Source of the DNA: CAVPWP01 sp963709395
Lineage (GTDB): Bacteria; Pseudomonadota; Alphaproteobacteria; Rhodobacterales; Rhodobacteraceae
Direction of reading: 5' to 3'
Length of the DNA stretch: 64,000 nucleotides
Assembly: GCA_963709395.1 (NCBI GenBank)
Contig: CAVPWP010000013.1
Span: forward strand, 124,001 to 188,000
Shown here: positions 1-10,944 of the stretch, in pieces
How positions within the stretch are numbered: position 1 is the stretch's first letter
Layout of the letters: every line of letters begins with the position of its first letter
Notes under the pieces: generated by a model
Seen by the model: the letters and a program-made list of their open reading frames with translations, nothing else
Told to the model about the DNA's origin: nothing
Databases searched by the model: none
Program-made: the position numbers and the translations under genes

Positions 1-518
1 TTCCCGATCTGCTTGATGATGTTGGGCTGGATGCCTTCGGTCGGTTCATCCAGCAGCAGGACCTTGGGCCGGGTGATGAGAGCGCGGGCGATGGCCAGCT
101 GCTGTTGCTGGCCGCCCGACAGGTCGCCGCCGCGCCGGTGCAGGAAATCCTTCAGGATCGGGAAGAGCTCGAAGATGCGGTCGGGCACCGTCCGCTCGGC
201 GGCCGGCAGGCAGGCGAAGCCGGTCTCGAGGTTTTCGGCCACGGTGAGCAGGGGGAAGATCTCGCGCCCCTGCGGGACATAGGCGATGCCCGCCCGGGCG
301 GCCGAGAAGGGGGTGGGATGCCCCAGGTCTGTCCCGTCAAGCGTGATCGACCCCTCCACGAAAGGATGGCGGCCCGAGATCGCCTTGAGCAGGCTGGTCT
401 TTCCGACGCCGTTCGTGCCCATCACGACCGTCACCGCGCCGCGCGGGGCGGTGAGGCTGACCCCGTGCAGGATCTGGCTTTGGCCGTAGCGCAGGGTCAG
501 GTCCTTGACGTCCAGCAT
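1..518 (-). CDS. urtE: Urea ABC transporter ATP-binding protein UrtE (3' part, cut by window edge)
   Basis: One of the two ATPases that power high-affinity urea import through UrtBC at the inner membrane. The visible 172 residues hold the Walker A loop GTNGVGKT (residues 34-41), the ABC signature LSGGQ (133-137) and Walker B VLLLDEP (153-159). This resembles the LivF/UrtE branch of amide/branched-chain amino-acid transporters. The ATG at 516-518 lies 3 bp after the urtD stop, so the two are translated together. It is the last gene of the minus-strand operon urtA-B-C-D-E. The C-terminus lies outside the window. UrtE rather than LivF is chosen because of the UrtA and UrtB neighbours. Confidence 0.95.
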   Translation of the reverse strand, partial: MLDVKDLTLRYGQSQILHGVSLTAPRGAVTVVMGTNGVGKTSLLKAISGRHPFVEGSITLDGTDLGHPTPFSAARAGIAYVPQGREIFPLLTVAENLETGFACLPAAERTVPDRIFELFPILKDFLHRRGGDLSGGQQQQLAIARALITRPKVLLLDEPTEGIQPNIIKQIG

Positions 519-521
519 CGC

Positions 522-1259
<738 letters not shown>

Positions 1260-1263
<4 letters not shown>

Positions 1264-2489
1264 GCCGGGCCCTCCTCGTTGCGCCAGGCGCCCTTGTCGG
1301 GGCCATAGTCGCCGTCGCGGTCGGGCCGGGTTTTCTTGCCGAGATAGTCGAAGATCCCGCCGATGCCCTTGGGAAAGTAGAGCGTGACCAGGACGAAGGT
1401 CAGGCCCAGCAGCACCAGCCACCAGTCGGTCCAGCGGATCGTGTAGAAGCCAAGGTTCACGTCGGGCGCACTGCCCCCGGTGAACCAGCTTGACAGAAGC
1501 GACACGAGCGCCGCGCCGATCACCGCGCCGTAGAGCCGTCCGCGCCCGCCGATGGCCACCCAGACGGCCAGGTAGATCGACGCGATGGGGGCCACTTCGG
1601 CCGGGTTGATGATGCCGGCCTGCGGATAGTAGAGCGCGCCGGCGATGCCCGCCACGATGGCGGTCAGGGTGAAGACGAAAAGCTTGAAGCTTTCGACGTG
1701 ATAGCCGAGGAACCGCACCCGCGCCTCGTCGTCGCGGATGCCCCGGATGACCGATCCCATCTTGCCCGAGACGACCCAGGCGAAGAGCACGTAGCCCAGG
1801 GCCAGCGCGAGGGCCGAGGCCCAGAAGAACACGATCGAGATGACCGACTGCGGCGTGTCTTCGTAGCCGGGGATGTTCTGCAGGCCCGAGAGCCCGTTGT
1901 TGCCCCGAAACCCGCTGTCGTTCTGGAAGAGGTAGAGGGCCAACCCCAGCGTCATCGCCTGCGTCAGGATCGAGAGGTACACGCCCGTGACCCGGCTGCG
2001 GAAGGCCAGCCAGCCGAAGACGAGGGCCAGCAGACCCGGCACGACCACGACCATCAGCAGTTGCAGGAACAGACTGTCGGCGAAGCCCCAGAGAAAGGGA
2101 AACTCGCTGGACCCCACCACCCCGAAGATCTGGGTCGCCACGGCGCTTTCGATCTCGGCTCCGGTGGGGGGGATGGCGGCGGCGCGCAGGCTTTCGGTGA
2201 CGATGATCTCGGTGCGGGCATACATCAGCCACATGCCGATGGCGTAGCCGCCGATCCCGAAGAAGGCCATGTGGCCGAGGCTCAGGATGCCGCAATAGCC
2301 CCAGACCACGTCCATCGCGATGGCCACGAGGCAAAGGCAGAGCGTCTTGCCCAGCGTCTTGACGAAGGAGGTCGAGACGAGGCCGACGCCCGTGGCCTCC
2401 GACAGGATCGTGACACCGAGGGTGAACAGGGCCAGCGCCAGGAGGAACCACAGGACCGAGGGGTTCTGCGCGATGAAGCTGCGTCTCAT
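1260..2489 (-). CDS. urtC: Urea ABC transporter permease UrtC
   Basis: Inner-membrane permease of the LivM type, 409 residues, which pairs with UrtB to form the urea channel. It shows many hydrophobic segments, beginning with one at about residues 10-35, and the family stretch GYCGILSLGHMAFFGIGGYA typical of branched-chain-type permeases. The ATG at 2489 was chosen over an upstream in-frame extension because GGAG lies about 8 nt in front of it and the protein then starts directly before the first membrane helix. The C-terminal tail is charged and cytoplasmic. It overlaps urtD by 4 bp. A 121-bp gap, in which I see no gene, separates it from urtB. Confidence 0.95.
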
Positions 2490-2610
2490 GCCGGGGCTCC
2501 GCTGGTGGACCGGGGAAGGGGCGCTGCCCCTCTGCGCGCGGGCCGCGCGCATTCACCCCGAGGTATTTCGGGCCAGAAGAAACGGCCGGTGGGGGTTAGG
2601 GCGGCCATCG

Positions 2611-4579
2611 TCAATCCCCCGCCGCGCGGCCCTTGAGGGCGACGATGCCCTTGGGCCGGAACTGGATGAAGAGGATGATGAAGAGGATCATGAAGGTCTG
2701 CGCGGCCAGGGTGTTGCCGGGGTTGAACCACTCGATCCCCTTTTGCAGGAAGCCGATGAGGGCGGCACCCGCCAGCGTGCCCCAGACGTTTCCGACCCCG
2801 CCCACGACCACGGTCATGAAGCTTTGTACGATGTAGGCTTGCCCCATCTCGGAGGTGACCTGCGCGTAGAGCCCGATGGCGACGCCCGCGATCCCGGCGA
2901 TGCCCGAGCCGAGGCCGAAGGTCAGCATGTTGATGCGGTCGGGGTTGATGCCCATGGACGCGGCCATGCCGGGGTTCTGGGTGACCGCGCGCACCTCGAG
3001 GCCCAGGCGCGTGCGTTTCAGAACGAAGAGGATGAGCCCGAGGAAGATCAGCGACAGCACGAAGATCGCGATGCGGATATAGCTGATCGCCACCACCTCG
3101 TTGATCACGAGTTGCCCGTCGAGCCAGGCGGGGGCGGTGAGCGGGCGGGCCTGGGTGCCGAAGATGTTCTTGGCCAGCTGCTGCAGCGCGATCGAGATGC
3201 CGAAGGTGGCCAGAAGCGTTTCGAGCGGGCGGTGATAGAGCCAGCGGATCACCAGCCGCTCCATCGTGACGCCTGCGCCGAAGGTGACGGCGAAGGCCAG
3301 CGGCAGGGCGATCAGGATCGACAGTGTGTAGTCGGGTATGAACAGCTGGACGACATAGCCCGTGTAGGCGCCCATCATGATGAATTCGCCATGCGCCATG
3401 TTGATGACGCCCATCACGCCGAAGGTGATGGCAAGGCCGATGGCCGCCAGGAAATAGATCGAGGCCAGCGACAGCGCGTCGAGCGACAGATCGAGCATCT
3501 GGTTCAGGGCGAGCCGCGCCTCGATGCCGTCAAGGGCGGCCTGCGCCGCGTCGGTGATCGCGGCGTCGGGCTCGGCGTAGAGCACCGCGAAGGTCTCGGT
3601 GGCGACGCGGTCCTCCTTCGACAGAAGCAGCCCGTCGCCCGCCGCCCCGGCGATGGCGCCGGCTTCCACGAGGGCGAGGTAGGCGCGGTCGCGCGCCTCG
3701 TCGTCGCCAAGCTGGCCCACCGGAATGCCGCCCACCGCACCGTTCACGATATTGGCGGCCAGGACCGTCTTCAGCGTATCGGGCGCGGGGATGGCGGGCG
3801 CGCGGTCGTCGGCGACCAGAAGCGCATAGGCGTCGGCCACGCTCAACGCCTCGGTGCCGGGCTCGAGCGATTGCGCGATGTTGTCGCCCGGACCGAACGG
3901 GCCGGCGGACGGGCCCGTGGTGGCGAGGATCTGCGCCAGAACGGCCCGGCTGTCGATGCTCAGATCGCCTTCGAGCGCGGCGATGGCCGCGATGCGGTCT
4001 TCGGTGGTTTCGCCGAAACGCGCGGTCAGGCGGGTGACGATCAGCGCCTTGCGGGCGCGGATCGCCGGGTCGGGATCATCCTCGATCGACGCGCGCAGCG
4101 GTTCGATCAGGTCGGCCGAGGGGCTGCGCAGGATCGCGTCGAGCGCGGCGCCACGCCGGACCGGGTCGGGATCGGACAGCTGGAAACGGACAAGCGCCGC
4201 GGCGATCTCGCGCCGCACACCGCCATTGGGTCGGATCTCGGACAGCTCGCCCGGCGCGGCGGTGCCCACGGGATCGCCCGTCGCGATGTCGAGAAGTGTC
4301 AGCGGCGTCGCCGTCGCCGGGCGCGGTGTAGAAGAAGAGGCCGTCGGCGCTGCGCTGCGAGACGGCGCGGTCCTGCCAGCGTTCGAGGAACTCCTGAACA
4401 CCGGGCAGACCGGACGCCACCAGGTCGTCGAGCACCACGCCCACGCCCGACCGGCTGGGGCTGGCGACTTCGGCCTGGTGGGTCTGCAGGACGGCCTGAA
4501 GGTCGCGGTCCTGGGCCTGCGCCGGAGCATTAGCAGTCAGGCACCAGGCCGCGAGGGCGGCAAGGAAGGCGCGCAGCAT
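2611..4579 (-). CDS. urtB: Urea ABC transporter permease UrtB with long periplasmic N-domain, one frameshift
   Basis: LivH-type permease of the urea importer. Residues 1-25 look like a signal peptide (MLRAFLAALAAW..., cleavage near AQAQ). About 300 residues of alanine-rich, probably helical periplasmic domain follow, then the membrane permease domain, which begins near LDALSLASIYFLAAIGLAITFG and includes the family stretch INMAHGEFIMMGAYTG. The frame breaks near 4304-4320 in a GGCGAC-type repeat. One extra base there separates FFYTAPGDG from PLTLLDIATG, and its removal gives about 655 residues. Large N-terminal extensions are normal in proteobacterial UrtB. A TTG at 4594 is in frame, but the ATG at 4579 gives the better signal peptide. 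Confidence 0.92.
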
Positions 4580-4620
4580 GTTCGGAGCTTTCAATTGACG
4601 GCGGCGGGTGGGAAAGCGGC

Positions 4621-4642
4621 GGGCGCGCCCTGGGACGCGCCC
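4621..4642 (-). terminator. Intercistronic hairpin between urtA and urtB
   Basis: GGGCGCG and CGCGCCC form a perfect 7-bp stem around an 8-nt loop, just after the urtA stop. No U-tract follows, so I read it as an RNA-stabilising or partial-termination element that would raise UrtA over the membrane genes, not as a full terminator. Confidence 0.4.
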
Positions 4643-4652
4643 GCGCAGGGCC

Positions 4653-5939
4653 TCAGTAGTTCGAGGTCATCTGGACGCAGGTCTGCGTCTCGGTGTTGAA
4701 CATCCCGCAGCCAAGCTCCTGCCAGTCGGACGTCAGGATCGCCAATTCCGGCAGGAAGTCGGTCCAGGCGTCACCTTCGACCTCGGTGGTCTGGCTGATG
4801 ATGTCGAACTGGCCATCGGCGCGGATCTCGCCGATGAGGACGGGCTTGGCGAGGTGGTGGTTGGGCAGCATCACCGCCATGCCGCCGGTGAGGTTCGGGA
4901 ACTCCTGGCCCCACATCGCCTCGCGCACCGCATCGACGTCGGTCGTGCCGGCCTCGGTCACCGCGTTCACCCACATGTTGAAGCCGATGTAATGGGCTTC
5001 CATCGGGTCGTTGGTGACCCGGCTGTCGTCGCCGATGAACGCGTGCCAGGCCTCGATGAATTCGGCGTTGGCGGGCGTGTCGGCCGACATGAAGTAGTTC
5101 CACGCGGCCAGATGGCCGACGAGGTTCGAGGTATCAAGGCCCGAGAGTTCCTCTTCGCCGACCGAGAAGGCGACGACGGGCAGGTCATCGGCGGAGACGC
5201 CGGCGGCCGCCAGTTCCTTGTAGAAGCCGATGTTGGCGTCGCCGTTGATCGTCGAGATCACGCCGACCTGCTTGCCATCGGCGCCAAGCGCCACGACGTC
5301 GGCCACGATGGTCGCCCAGTCGGAATGGCCGAAGGGCGTGTAGTTGACGAAGATGTCCTCGGCCGGGATGCCCTTGTCCTGAAGGTAGCTTTCGAGAATG
5401 TTGTTCGTGGTGCGCGGATAGACATAGTCGGTGCCCAGCAGCGCGAAACTCTCGACGCCCAGTTCCTCGAGGAAGTAGTCGACCGCCGGGATCGCCTGCT
5501 GGTTCGGCGCAGCGCCCGTGTAGAACACGTTGCGCGAGCTTTCCTCGCCCTCGTACTGGACCGGGTAGAACAGAAGGCCGTTCAGTTCCTCGATCACCGG
5601 CAGCACGGATTTGCGGCTGACGCTGGTCCAGTTGCCGAACATGACGTCGACCTCGTGGACGGTCAGCAGCTCGCGCGCCTTTTCGGCGAAGAGCGGCCAG
5701 TCGGAGGCCGGGTCGACCACCACGGCCTCGAGCTCGCAGCCCAGAAGGCCGCCCTTTTCGTTCTGCTGGGCCACGAGCATCAGCATCGTGTCCTTCAGCG
5801 TGGTTTCCGAAATGGCCATCGTGCCGGACAGCGAATGCAGCACACCTACCTTGATCGGGCAGTCCTGCGCCGCAGCGGCGAGGCCCGAGGCCATGAGCGC
5901 CGATGCAGACAGCGCGGCCAGCGATTTTGCGGAAGTCAT
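4653..5939 (-). CDS. urtA: Urea ABC transporter substrate-binding protein UrtA
   Basis: Periplasmic receptor that delivers urea to UrtBC, 428 residues, intact. A signal peptide covers about residues 1-24 (TSAKSLAALSASALMASGLAAAA, then Q). The mature protein starts with CPIKVGVLHSLSGTMAISE, the hallmark opening of the amide/urea-binding branch, and carries the family stretch NWTSVSRKSVLPVIEE. The start at 5939 has a strong ribosome-binding site (AAGGGGA) about 9 nt upstream; in-frame codons further upstream lie in non-coding sequence. It is the first gene of the urt operon. Import of urea as a nitrogen source is the established role of this family; urease genes are not in this window. Confidence 0.96.
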   Translation of the reverse strand: MTSAKSLAALSASALMASGLAAAAQDCPIKVGVLHSLSGTMAISETTLKDTMLMLVAQQNEKGGLLGCELEAVVVDPASDWPLFAEKARELLTVHEVDVMFGNWTSVSRKSVLPVIEELNGLLFYPVQYEGEESSRNVFYTGAAPNQQAIPAVDYFLEELGVESFALLGTDYVYPRTTNNILESYLQDKGIPAEDIFVNYTPFGHSDWATIVADVVALGADGKQVGVISTINGDANIGFYKELAAAGVSADDLPVVAFSVGEEELSGLDTSNLVGHLAAWNYFMSADTPANAEFIEAWHAFIGDDSRVTNDPMEAHYIGFNMWVNAVTEAGTTDVDAVREAMWGQEFPNLTGGMAVMLPNHHLAKPVLIGEIRADGQFDIISQTTEVEGDAWTDFLPELAILTSDWQELGCGMFNTETQTCVQMTSNY

Positions 5940-6254
5940 CAAGCGTGGTCCCCTTGAGTGGCCGCGACGCCCCGCGCTGATCGCTTTTCCAAACGATCCG
6001 GAACTGCTACGGAGCGGCCGCAGCGATTGAGTTGCAGCCGTGCGGTGGCGTCGATCTTGCAGGATGGTGCCGCCGCACGGTTTCCAGGCGGCATGTCGGC
6101 CCCCCGGCAAAGACTGCTGCGAGTTTCGCTGCGGCGCAGCAGCAATTCACAATTCTGTAAGATTTGGCCGAGGTCGCGGCGCATTTTTGTGCAGCGCGTG
6201 GTGGCTGCACAATATCCGGGCGTTCGTCGTCTCGGGTGGGGCCGCTCCTGCCAG
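5940..6254. promoter_or_regulatory. urt promoter region with two inverted repeats
   Basis: This 315-bp gene-free stretch separates the TRAP permease stop from urtA and must hold the urt promoter. Two palindromes stand out. TTGTGCAGC-N8-GCTGCACAA lies at 6187-6212 with perfect 9-bp arms. CTGCTGCG-N13-CGCAGCAG lies at 6114-6142. The first resembles a dimeric regulator site. It is followed by A, not T, in the direction of TRAP transcription, so it is a poor terminator. I could not recognise a sigma-54 promoter or a convincing NtrC pair, although nitrogen control of urt operons is common. Confidence 0.45.
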
Positions 6255-8280
6255 TCAGGCCGGGTGCGGAGCGCCCTCCGCCGGGGTCCAACCGCGTCCC
6301 CGCCGGTTCAGCGCCAGAATCACGACGATGGCCGCGGCTCCGGCCGCCTCGGCCGCGATGCTTGGCCAGAACACTGCCACGATGGCGGGGAGAAGGACGA
6401 GGCGCTGCCAGATCGGCATGGGCGCCCAGAGGAACCCCTCGAGCATGGCGGCGAAGGCCACCAGCGCCAGGATCGCGATGAGCGCCGTTCCACAGCACCA
6501 GGGGCAGGGGGCCGCCCAGGATGATCACCTCGTTGAACACCATGAACAAGGGGATGAGGTAGAGGCCCTTGGCGTATTTCCACGCCTGAATGCTGGTCTC
6601 CATCGGTTTCGATCCGGCGATGGCCGCGCCGGCGAAGCCTGCCAGCGCCACGGGGGGTGTGACGTTCGAATCCTGCGAGTACCAGAAGACCAGAAGATGC
6701 GCGATCAGCAGCGGGATGCCGAACTCTTCGGTCAGCGCGGGGCCGACGAGGATGATCAGCACGATGTAGGCCGCCGTCACCGGCAGGCCCATCCCGAGGA
6801 TCAGGCTGGCAATGACGACGAGGAGCAGGGCAAGGATCAGGTTGCCCCCCGAGAAGGCGATCATCATCGCCGAGAACTTGAGGCCCAGTCCGGTCAGGCC
6901 CACGACGCCGACGATGATCCCGGCCACGGCACAGGCCATCGAGACGGCGACGGCATTGCGCGCCCCGAGTTCCAGCGCGTCGAGCGTCAGGACAAGCCCG
7001 CGCCTTGACAGGGCGATCAGCCCCTCCACGGTCGGCCCGTTCGCCGCGAAGGTCCAGAGCGCCTTCGCCGCCGCCGCCGCGATGATCGACAGGATCGCAT
7101 AGAAGCCCACCCGCATCGGCGAGTAGCCGGCGATAAGCAGGGCGGTCAGCGCGACGAGCGGCAGAAGGAAGTGCCAGCCCTCGGCCAGCACCTTGCGCGT
7201 ATTGGGCAACTCGTCCGCCGGCAGGCCCGTCATGCCCTGCTTGACCGCCGCGATATGCACCAGGAGATAGACCGCCCCGAAATAAAGGATCGCCGGGAAG
7301 ATCGAGACCATCACGATTTCCACATAGGGCACGCGGGTGAACTCGCTCATCAGGAAGGCGCCGGCCCCCATCAGGGGCGGCATGATCTGACCCCCGGTCG
7401 AGGCCGCGGCCTCGATCCCGCCGGCCTGCGCCGGGCGGTAGCCGAGCTTCTTCATCAGCGGGATCGTGAAGGCCCCGGTGGTGACCACGTTCGCGATGGC
7501 CGAGCCCGAGATCGAGCCCATGCCGGCGCTGGCGATGACGGCGGCCTTCGCCGGGCCGCCGCGCTGGCGGCCGGTCGCGGCATAGGCGAGGTCGATGAAG
7601 AACTTGCCCGCGCCGGTGACCTCGAGGAACGCGCCGAAGAGCACGAAGATGAAGACGAAGGTCGCGGCCACGCCCAGGGGAATGCCATAGATGCCTTCGG
7701 CCCCGAGGGTCAGCTGGCTCGACAGCCGCTCGATCGAATAGCCGCGGTGGTTCAGGATGCCGGGCATCCAGTCGGCGAGAAAGGGCAGGGCGCCGCGGCT
7801 GCCCGCGAAGGCGTAGATGATGAAGACCACGCCGATGATCGTCATGCCAAGGCCCACGGCCCGGCGCGCGCCTTCCAGCACCACCAGCGTCGTCAGGATG
7901 CCCACCGCCACATCGATGTCGCGCGGGAAGATCGCGTTGGCGATTGTGTCGATGTTGATGGGCAGCCAGGCGCCGATCAGGATGCTCGCAAGGATCAGGG
8001 GGCCGTCGATCATCCAGCCGATCGCCCCGCGCGGGCGGTAGGGGCCGGTGACCGGGAAGATCAGGAAGCACAGGACAAGGATGAAGCCCAGGTGGATCGG
8101 GCGCTGGTAGAACAGCCCCAGCGGCTGGATGCCCGCCGCGTAAAGCTGAAACAGCGACAGCGCGATGCCGACCACCGTGATGAGGCGCAGAATGATGCGG
8201 GGCTGCTGGGCGTCCGCCCGCATGGCAGGGGGGGCCTCGGTCGGCGCATCAGGGGGCATATCGCGCGGCGCGCTCTCCAT
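6255..8280 (-). CDS. TRAP transporter fused permease (DctQ-DctM type, TAXI family), one frameshift
   Basis: Large integral membrane protein of about 674 residues combining the small (4-helix) and large (12-helix) TRAP subunits, as is usual for transporters with TAXI binding proteins. It should run as an ion-coupled secondary importer. The TRAP core includes GSISGSAIANVVTTGAFTIP and GGQIMPPLMGAGAFLM. The frame breaks near 6481-6487: after LVLWNG, removal of one base restores LIAILALVAFAAMLEGFLW, leading to the stop at 6255. The start ATG at 8278-8280 lies 2 bp after the DUF1850 stop. The substrate is not evident; TAXI systems are linked to C4-dicarboxylates, glutamate or other organic acids. 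Confidence 0.92.
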
Positions 8281-8282
8281 CG

Positions 8283-8750
8283 TCAGCCGTCCGGTTTCAG
8301 CGCGATGCGCACACGCTCGCGCGGGGCCTGTGCGGACAGCGAGATGACCGTTTCTCCCGCCGCGATGCGATGGTCGACGGCCATGCTGCCGGGCCGAAGG
8401 ATATAAGCGTCGCCGGGCACGGCCTCGTCGAGATCCTCGATCCAGTAGCCGCCCATGCCGTCCGACACCTGCCGTCCGCGTCCCGGAATGTGGTCGAGGC
8501 CGGCGGCGAAGTCGGGCAAGTGGGACCGGACAAGGACCATCCGCCCTGCGCGGTTTTCATAGCAGTCCGACACCTCGAACCCCTTGACCGAGTGCCGCCA
8601 GAGAATGCACCAGCCGCTGCCCTCGGGCACGTCCAGACGGGCGATTGCCGTTCCGTCCTCACGCGTGGCGGTCAGCGTCCCGGCCGAGGCACAGGCCGCG
8701 GAAAGAAGAAGGAGGAGGGCGCAAAGCCCCCCTCCTGCCGCTCTGGTCAC
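8283..8750 (-). CDS. DUF1850 family secreted protein linked to TAXI-TRAP transport
   Basis: Predicted 155-residue exported protein. Residues 1-24 form a signal peptide with a cysteine near its end (LLLLLSAACASA), so lipidation is possible. The body carries the DUF1850-type pattern GWCILWRHSVKGFEVSDCYE. This family occurs almost only between a TAXI binding-protein gene and its TRAP permease, as here, but its function is unknown; an accessory role in transport is inferred from position. The GTG start overlaps the stop of the preceding TAXI gene by 4 bp (GTGA), which decides the start. Confidence 0.85.
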   Translation of the reverse strand: MTRAAGGGLCALLLLLSAACASAGTLTATREDGTAIARLDVPEGSGWCILWRHSVKGFEVSDCYENRAGRMVLVRSHLPDFAAGLDHIPGRGRQVSDGMGGYWIEDLDEAVPGDAYILRPGSMAVDHRIAAGETVISLSAQAPRERVRIALKPDG

Positions 8751-9707
8751 GGACGCAGACGATCCGGGATCTCGACGCCGATCTCTTCGTAGTAACGGAT
8801 CGCGCCGGGATGCAGCGGGATGGGCGTGGCCGACATCGTGAAGTCGACCGTCGTCTCGTTCGCCGCGGGGTGAACCGCCTGCAGATCGGCGATATTCTCG
8901 AACATCGCCTTGGTGATCGCATAGGCGAGGTCGTCCGACATCTCGGTGGACGCGACCAGCACGTTCGGGATGCCAAGAACGGCGATGTCGTCGGCCACAC
9001 CTTCATAGGTGCCGCCGGCAAGCGTCGTGCGCGCGAAGATCGGGTCGGCGGCCTGTGCGGCGGCGATCTCGTCGTCGCTCAGCTCGATCATGGTGATGCC
9101 GTTCGTGGTGGCAAGGTTCAGGATCGACGAGGTCGGTGCGCCCACGCTCCAGAAGCCCGCGTCGATGTCGCCGTTGGCCAGCGCATCGGCGGTCTCGTTG
9201 AAGTTCAGGCGCTGCTCTTCGATGTCGTCATAGGTGATGCCGTTGGCGGTCAGGATCGCCTCGGCGTTCACTTCGGTTCCCGACCCCGGGGCGCCGATCG
9301 ATACCCGCTTGCCGCGCAGATCCTCGAGCGACGAAATCCCGCTGTCCTCCAGCGTTACGATCTGCACCATGTTGGCGTAAAGCGTGGCGATGCCGCGGAT
9401 CATCTCAAGCTGCTGACCATCGAAGCGCCCGGTGCCGGTCTGCGCCTGGAAGCACGGTATCGGCCAGGCCGATGGCCAGATCGGCGTCGCCAGTGGCGAC
9501 GAGGCCCATGTTCTCGACCGAGGCGCCGGTGACCTCGGCGGTCGCCGAGTAGCCGTCGACCGTGTTGTTGATGATCTCGGCAAGCCCGCCGCCCATCGGG
9601 AAGTAGACGCCGCCGGTACCGCCCGTGGCGACCGACAGCTGTTCCTGCGCAAGCGCCGGTGTCGCGGCCATCAGCAGGCCGGCGGCAAGGATATTGGTGA
9701 TTTTCAT
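8747..9707 (-). CDS. TAXI-family TRAP substrate-binding protein, one frameshift
   Basis: Periplasmic receptor for the neighbouring TRAP permease. It has a signal peptide at about residues 1-20 (MKITNILAAGLLMAATPALA). The TAXI signature SVATGGTGGVYFPMGGGLAEIINN follows, and later the stretch DLRGKRVSIGAPGSGTE. The frame breaks near 9451-9456 between LAIGLADT and FQAQTGTGRFDG; one surplus base explains it and the full protein is about 319 residues, the usual family size. GGGAGG lies about 8 nt before the ATG at 9707. It sits first in the unit TAXI-DUF1850-permease. The ligand cannot be told from sequence. Confidence 0.92.
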
Positions 9708-9787
9708 TGGTTTCCTCCCTTGAGTTGCTTTGGAGTTCTTCTAGCCGGTCTGAACGGTCCCGCCAACCCGTTCGCGCCACGGGGGCG

Positions 9788-10753
9788 TCAGTCGGAAAGC
9801 CCGGTTTCCTCGAAATAGCGCTCAGCCCCCGGGTGAAGCCCCAGCCCCGGCTCGGCGGTTGCCATGACCCGCGCGTCGAGGGCCGAGAATGCCGGATGCG
9901 TCGCACGGATCTGGTCAAGGTTCTCGAACACCGACTGCACGACCAGATGCACAAGGTCCTCGGGCACGTTGTCCCGCGTGACGACAATCGCGCCCACGCC
10001 GAAGGAGGCGATATCCTCGTCGTTGCCGCGATAAAGGCCGCCCGGGATGGTCGCGGCTCGGTAGTAGGGCGTCTCGGCGACGAGGGCGTCGATCTCGGGA
10101 CCGTCGACAGGCACGAGAACCCCGCCACAGGCCGATGTGACCTGCTGGACCGCGGATGAGGGATGCCCGACCGAATAGACGATCGCGTCGATCCGTCCCT
10201 CGCAGAACGCGCCGGCCTGCTCGGCGGTGCCGAGTTCGAATACCTCGCTGAAGTCACGGGCAGTCCAGCCAAGGGCATCCATCACGACCTCCATCGTGGC
10301 CCGTGCGCCCGAACCCTCTTCGCCGATGTTCACGCGCTTGTCCCTGAGGTCCTCAAGGTCGGATATACCCGCGTCCGCGCGGGCGACGACGGTGAACGGC
10401 TCTGGATAGAGGGCAAAGACCGTCAGCAATCCTTCAAACGGGGCCGCCCCCGCGAAGGGGCCGGTGCCGGTCGCGGCGGCGTAGGCCAGATCGGATTGGG
10501 CCACGGCGAAGTCGAATGTGGCGTCGCGCAGTCCATCGAGGTTGGCGACGCTTCCGGATGTGGCCACGACCCCGCAGCGCACCCCGTGGTCAAGCCTATC
10601 CCTGTTGACCACGCGGCAGATCGCGCCACCCGCCGGGTAGTAGACCCCCGTGACGCTTCCGGTGCCGATCGAGATGAAGCTGCCGTCCTGGCCCAGGGCG
10701 CCACCGCCCCAGAGGAGCAGGCCGATGATCAGGGCCGCGATCCGTGATGTCAT
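9788..10753 (-). CDS. Second TAXI-family TRAP substrate-binding protein
   Basis: Intact 321-residue exported protein. It has a signal peptide (residues 1-23, IAALIIGLLLWGGGALG) and the TAXI opening FISIGTGSVTGVYYPAGGAICR, then DLRDKRVNIGEEGSGARA. It contains cysteine pairs (such as CR and CG) that the neighbouring TAXI protein lacks. The ATG at 10753 has AGAGG upstream; longer in-frame starts have none. It lies 80 bp upstream of the other TAXI gene on the same strand, so it is probably co-transcribed and feeds the same permease with a different or modified ligand preference. It is clearly divergent from its neighbour, so this is an old duplication or a separate acquisition. Confidence 0.9.
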   Translation of the reverse strand: MTSRIAALIIGLLLWGGGALGQDGSFISIGTGSVTGVYYPAGGAICRVVNRDRLDHGVRCGVVATSGSVANLDGLRDATFDFAVAQSDLAYAAATGTGPFAGAAPFEGLLTVFALYPEPFTVVARADAGISDLEDLRDKRVNIGEEGSGARATMEVVMDALGWTARDFSEVFELGTAEQAGAFCEGRIDAIVYSVGHPSSAVQQVTSACGGVLVPVDGPEIDALVAETPYYRAATIPGGLYRGNDEDIASFGVGAIVVTRDNVPEDLVHLVVQSVFENLDQIRATHPAFSALDARVMATAEPGLGLHPGAERYFEETGLSD

Positions 10754-10944
10754 CTCGGTGCCTCTTGCGGTCTGGTGGTCCCGACAGCGCGTTCGGGCAG
10801 GAGATGGTCCGACTGTGACACCGGTCGCCCGGCGGTCAAGCCCCGCCGGCGCCGTGCCCGGCCGCCTTGCGGCCATGCCCCGGTATCTGACAGGGTATCC
10901 CGAAACCGCCCCTCCGCCGTGGGGCGTCAGGAGGATAGTCCCCC

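Noticed and set aside
2320..4533. 737-codon open frame on the plus strand opposite urtB
   Set aside because: It is antisense to a clear UrtB and has low-complexity Arg/Gly/Asp/His-rich translation; a GC-skew shadow.
4580..4594. TTG start for urtB giving five more residues
   Set aside because: No ribosome-binding site in front and the signal peptide is better from the ATG at 4579.
6187..6212. Inverted repeat as terminator of the TRAP operon
   Set aside because: In the direction of TRAP transcription it is followed by A residues, not T; operator is the better reading.
5940..6254. Sigma-54 promoter for the urt operon
   Set aside because: I found no convincing GG-N10-GC element with the flanking consensus.
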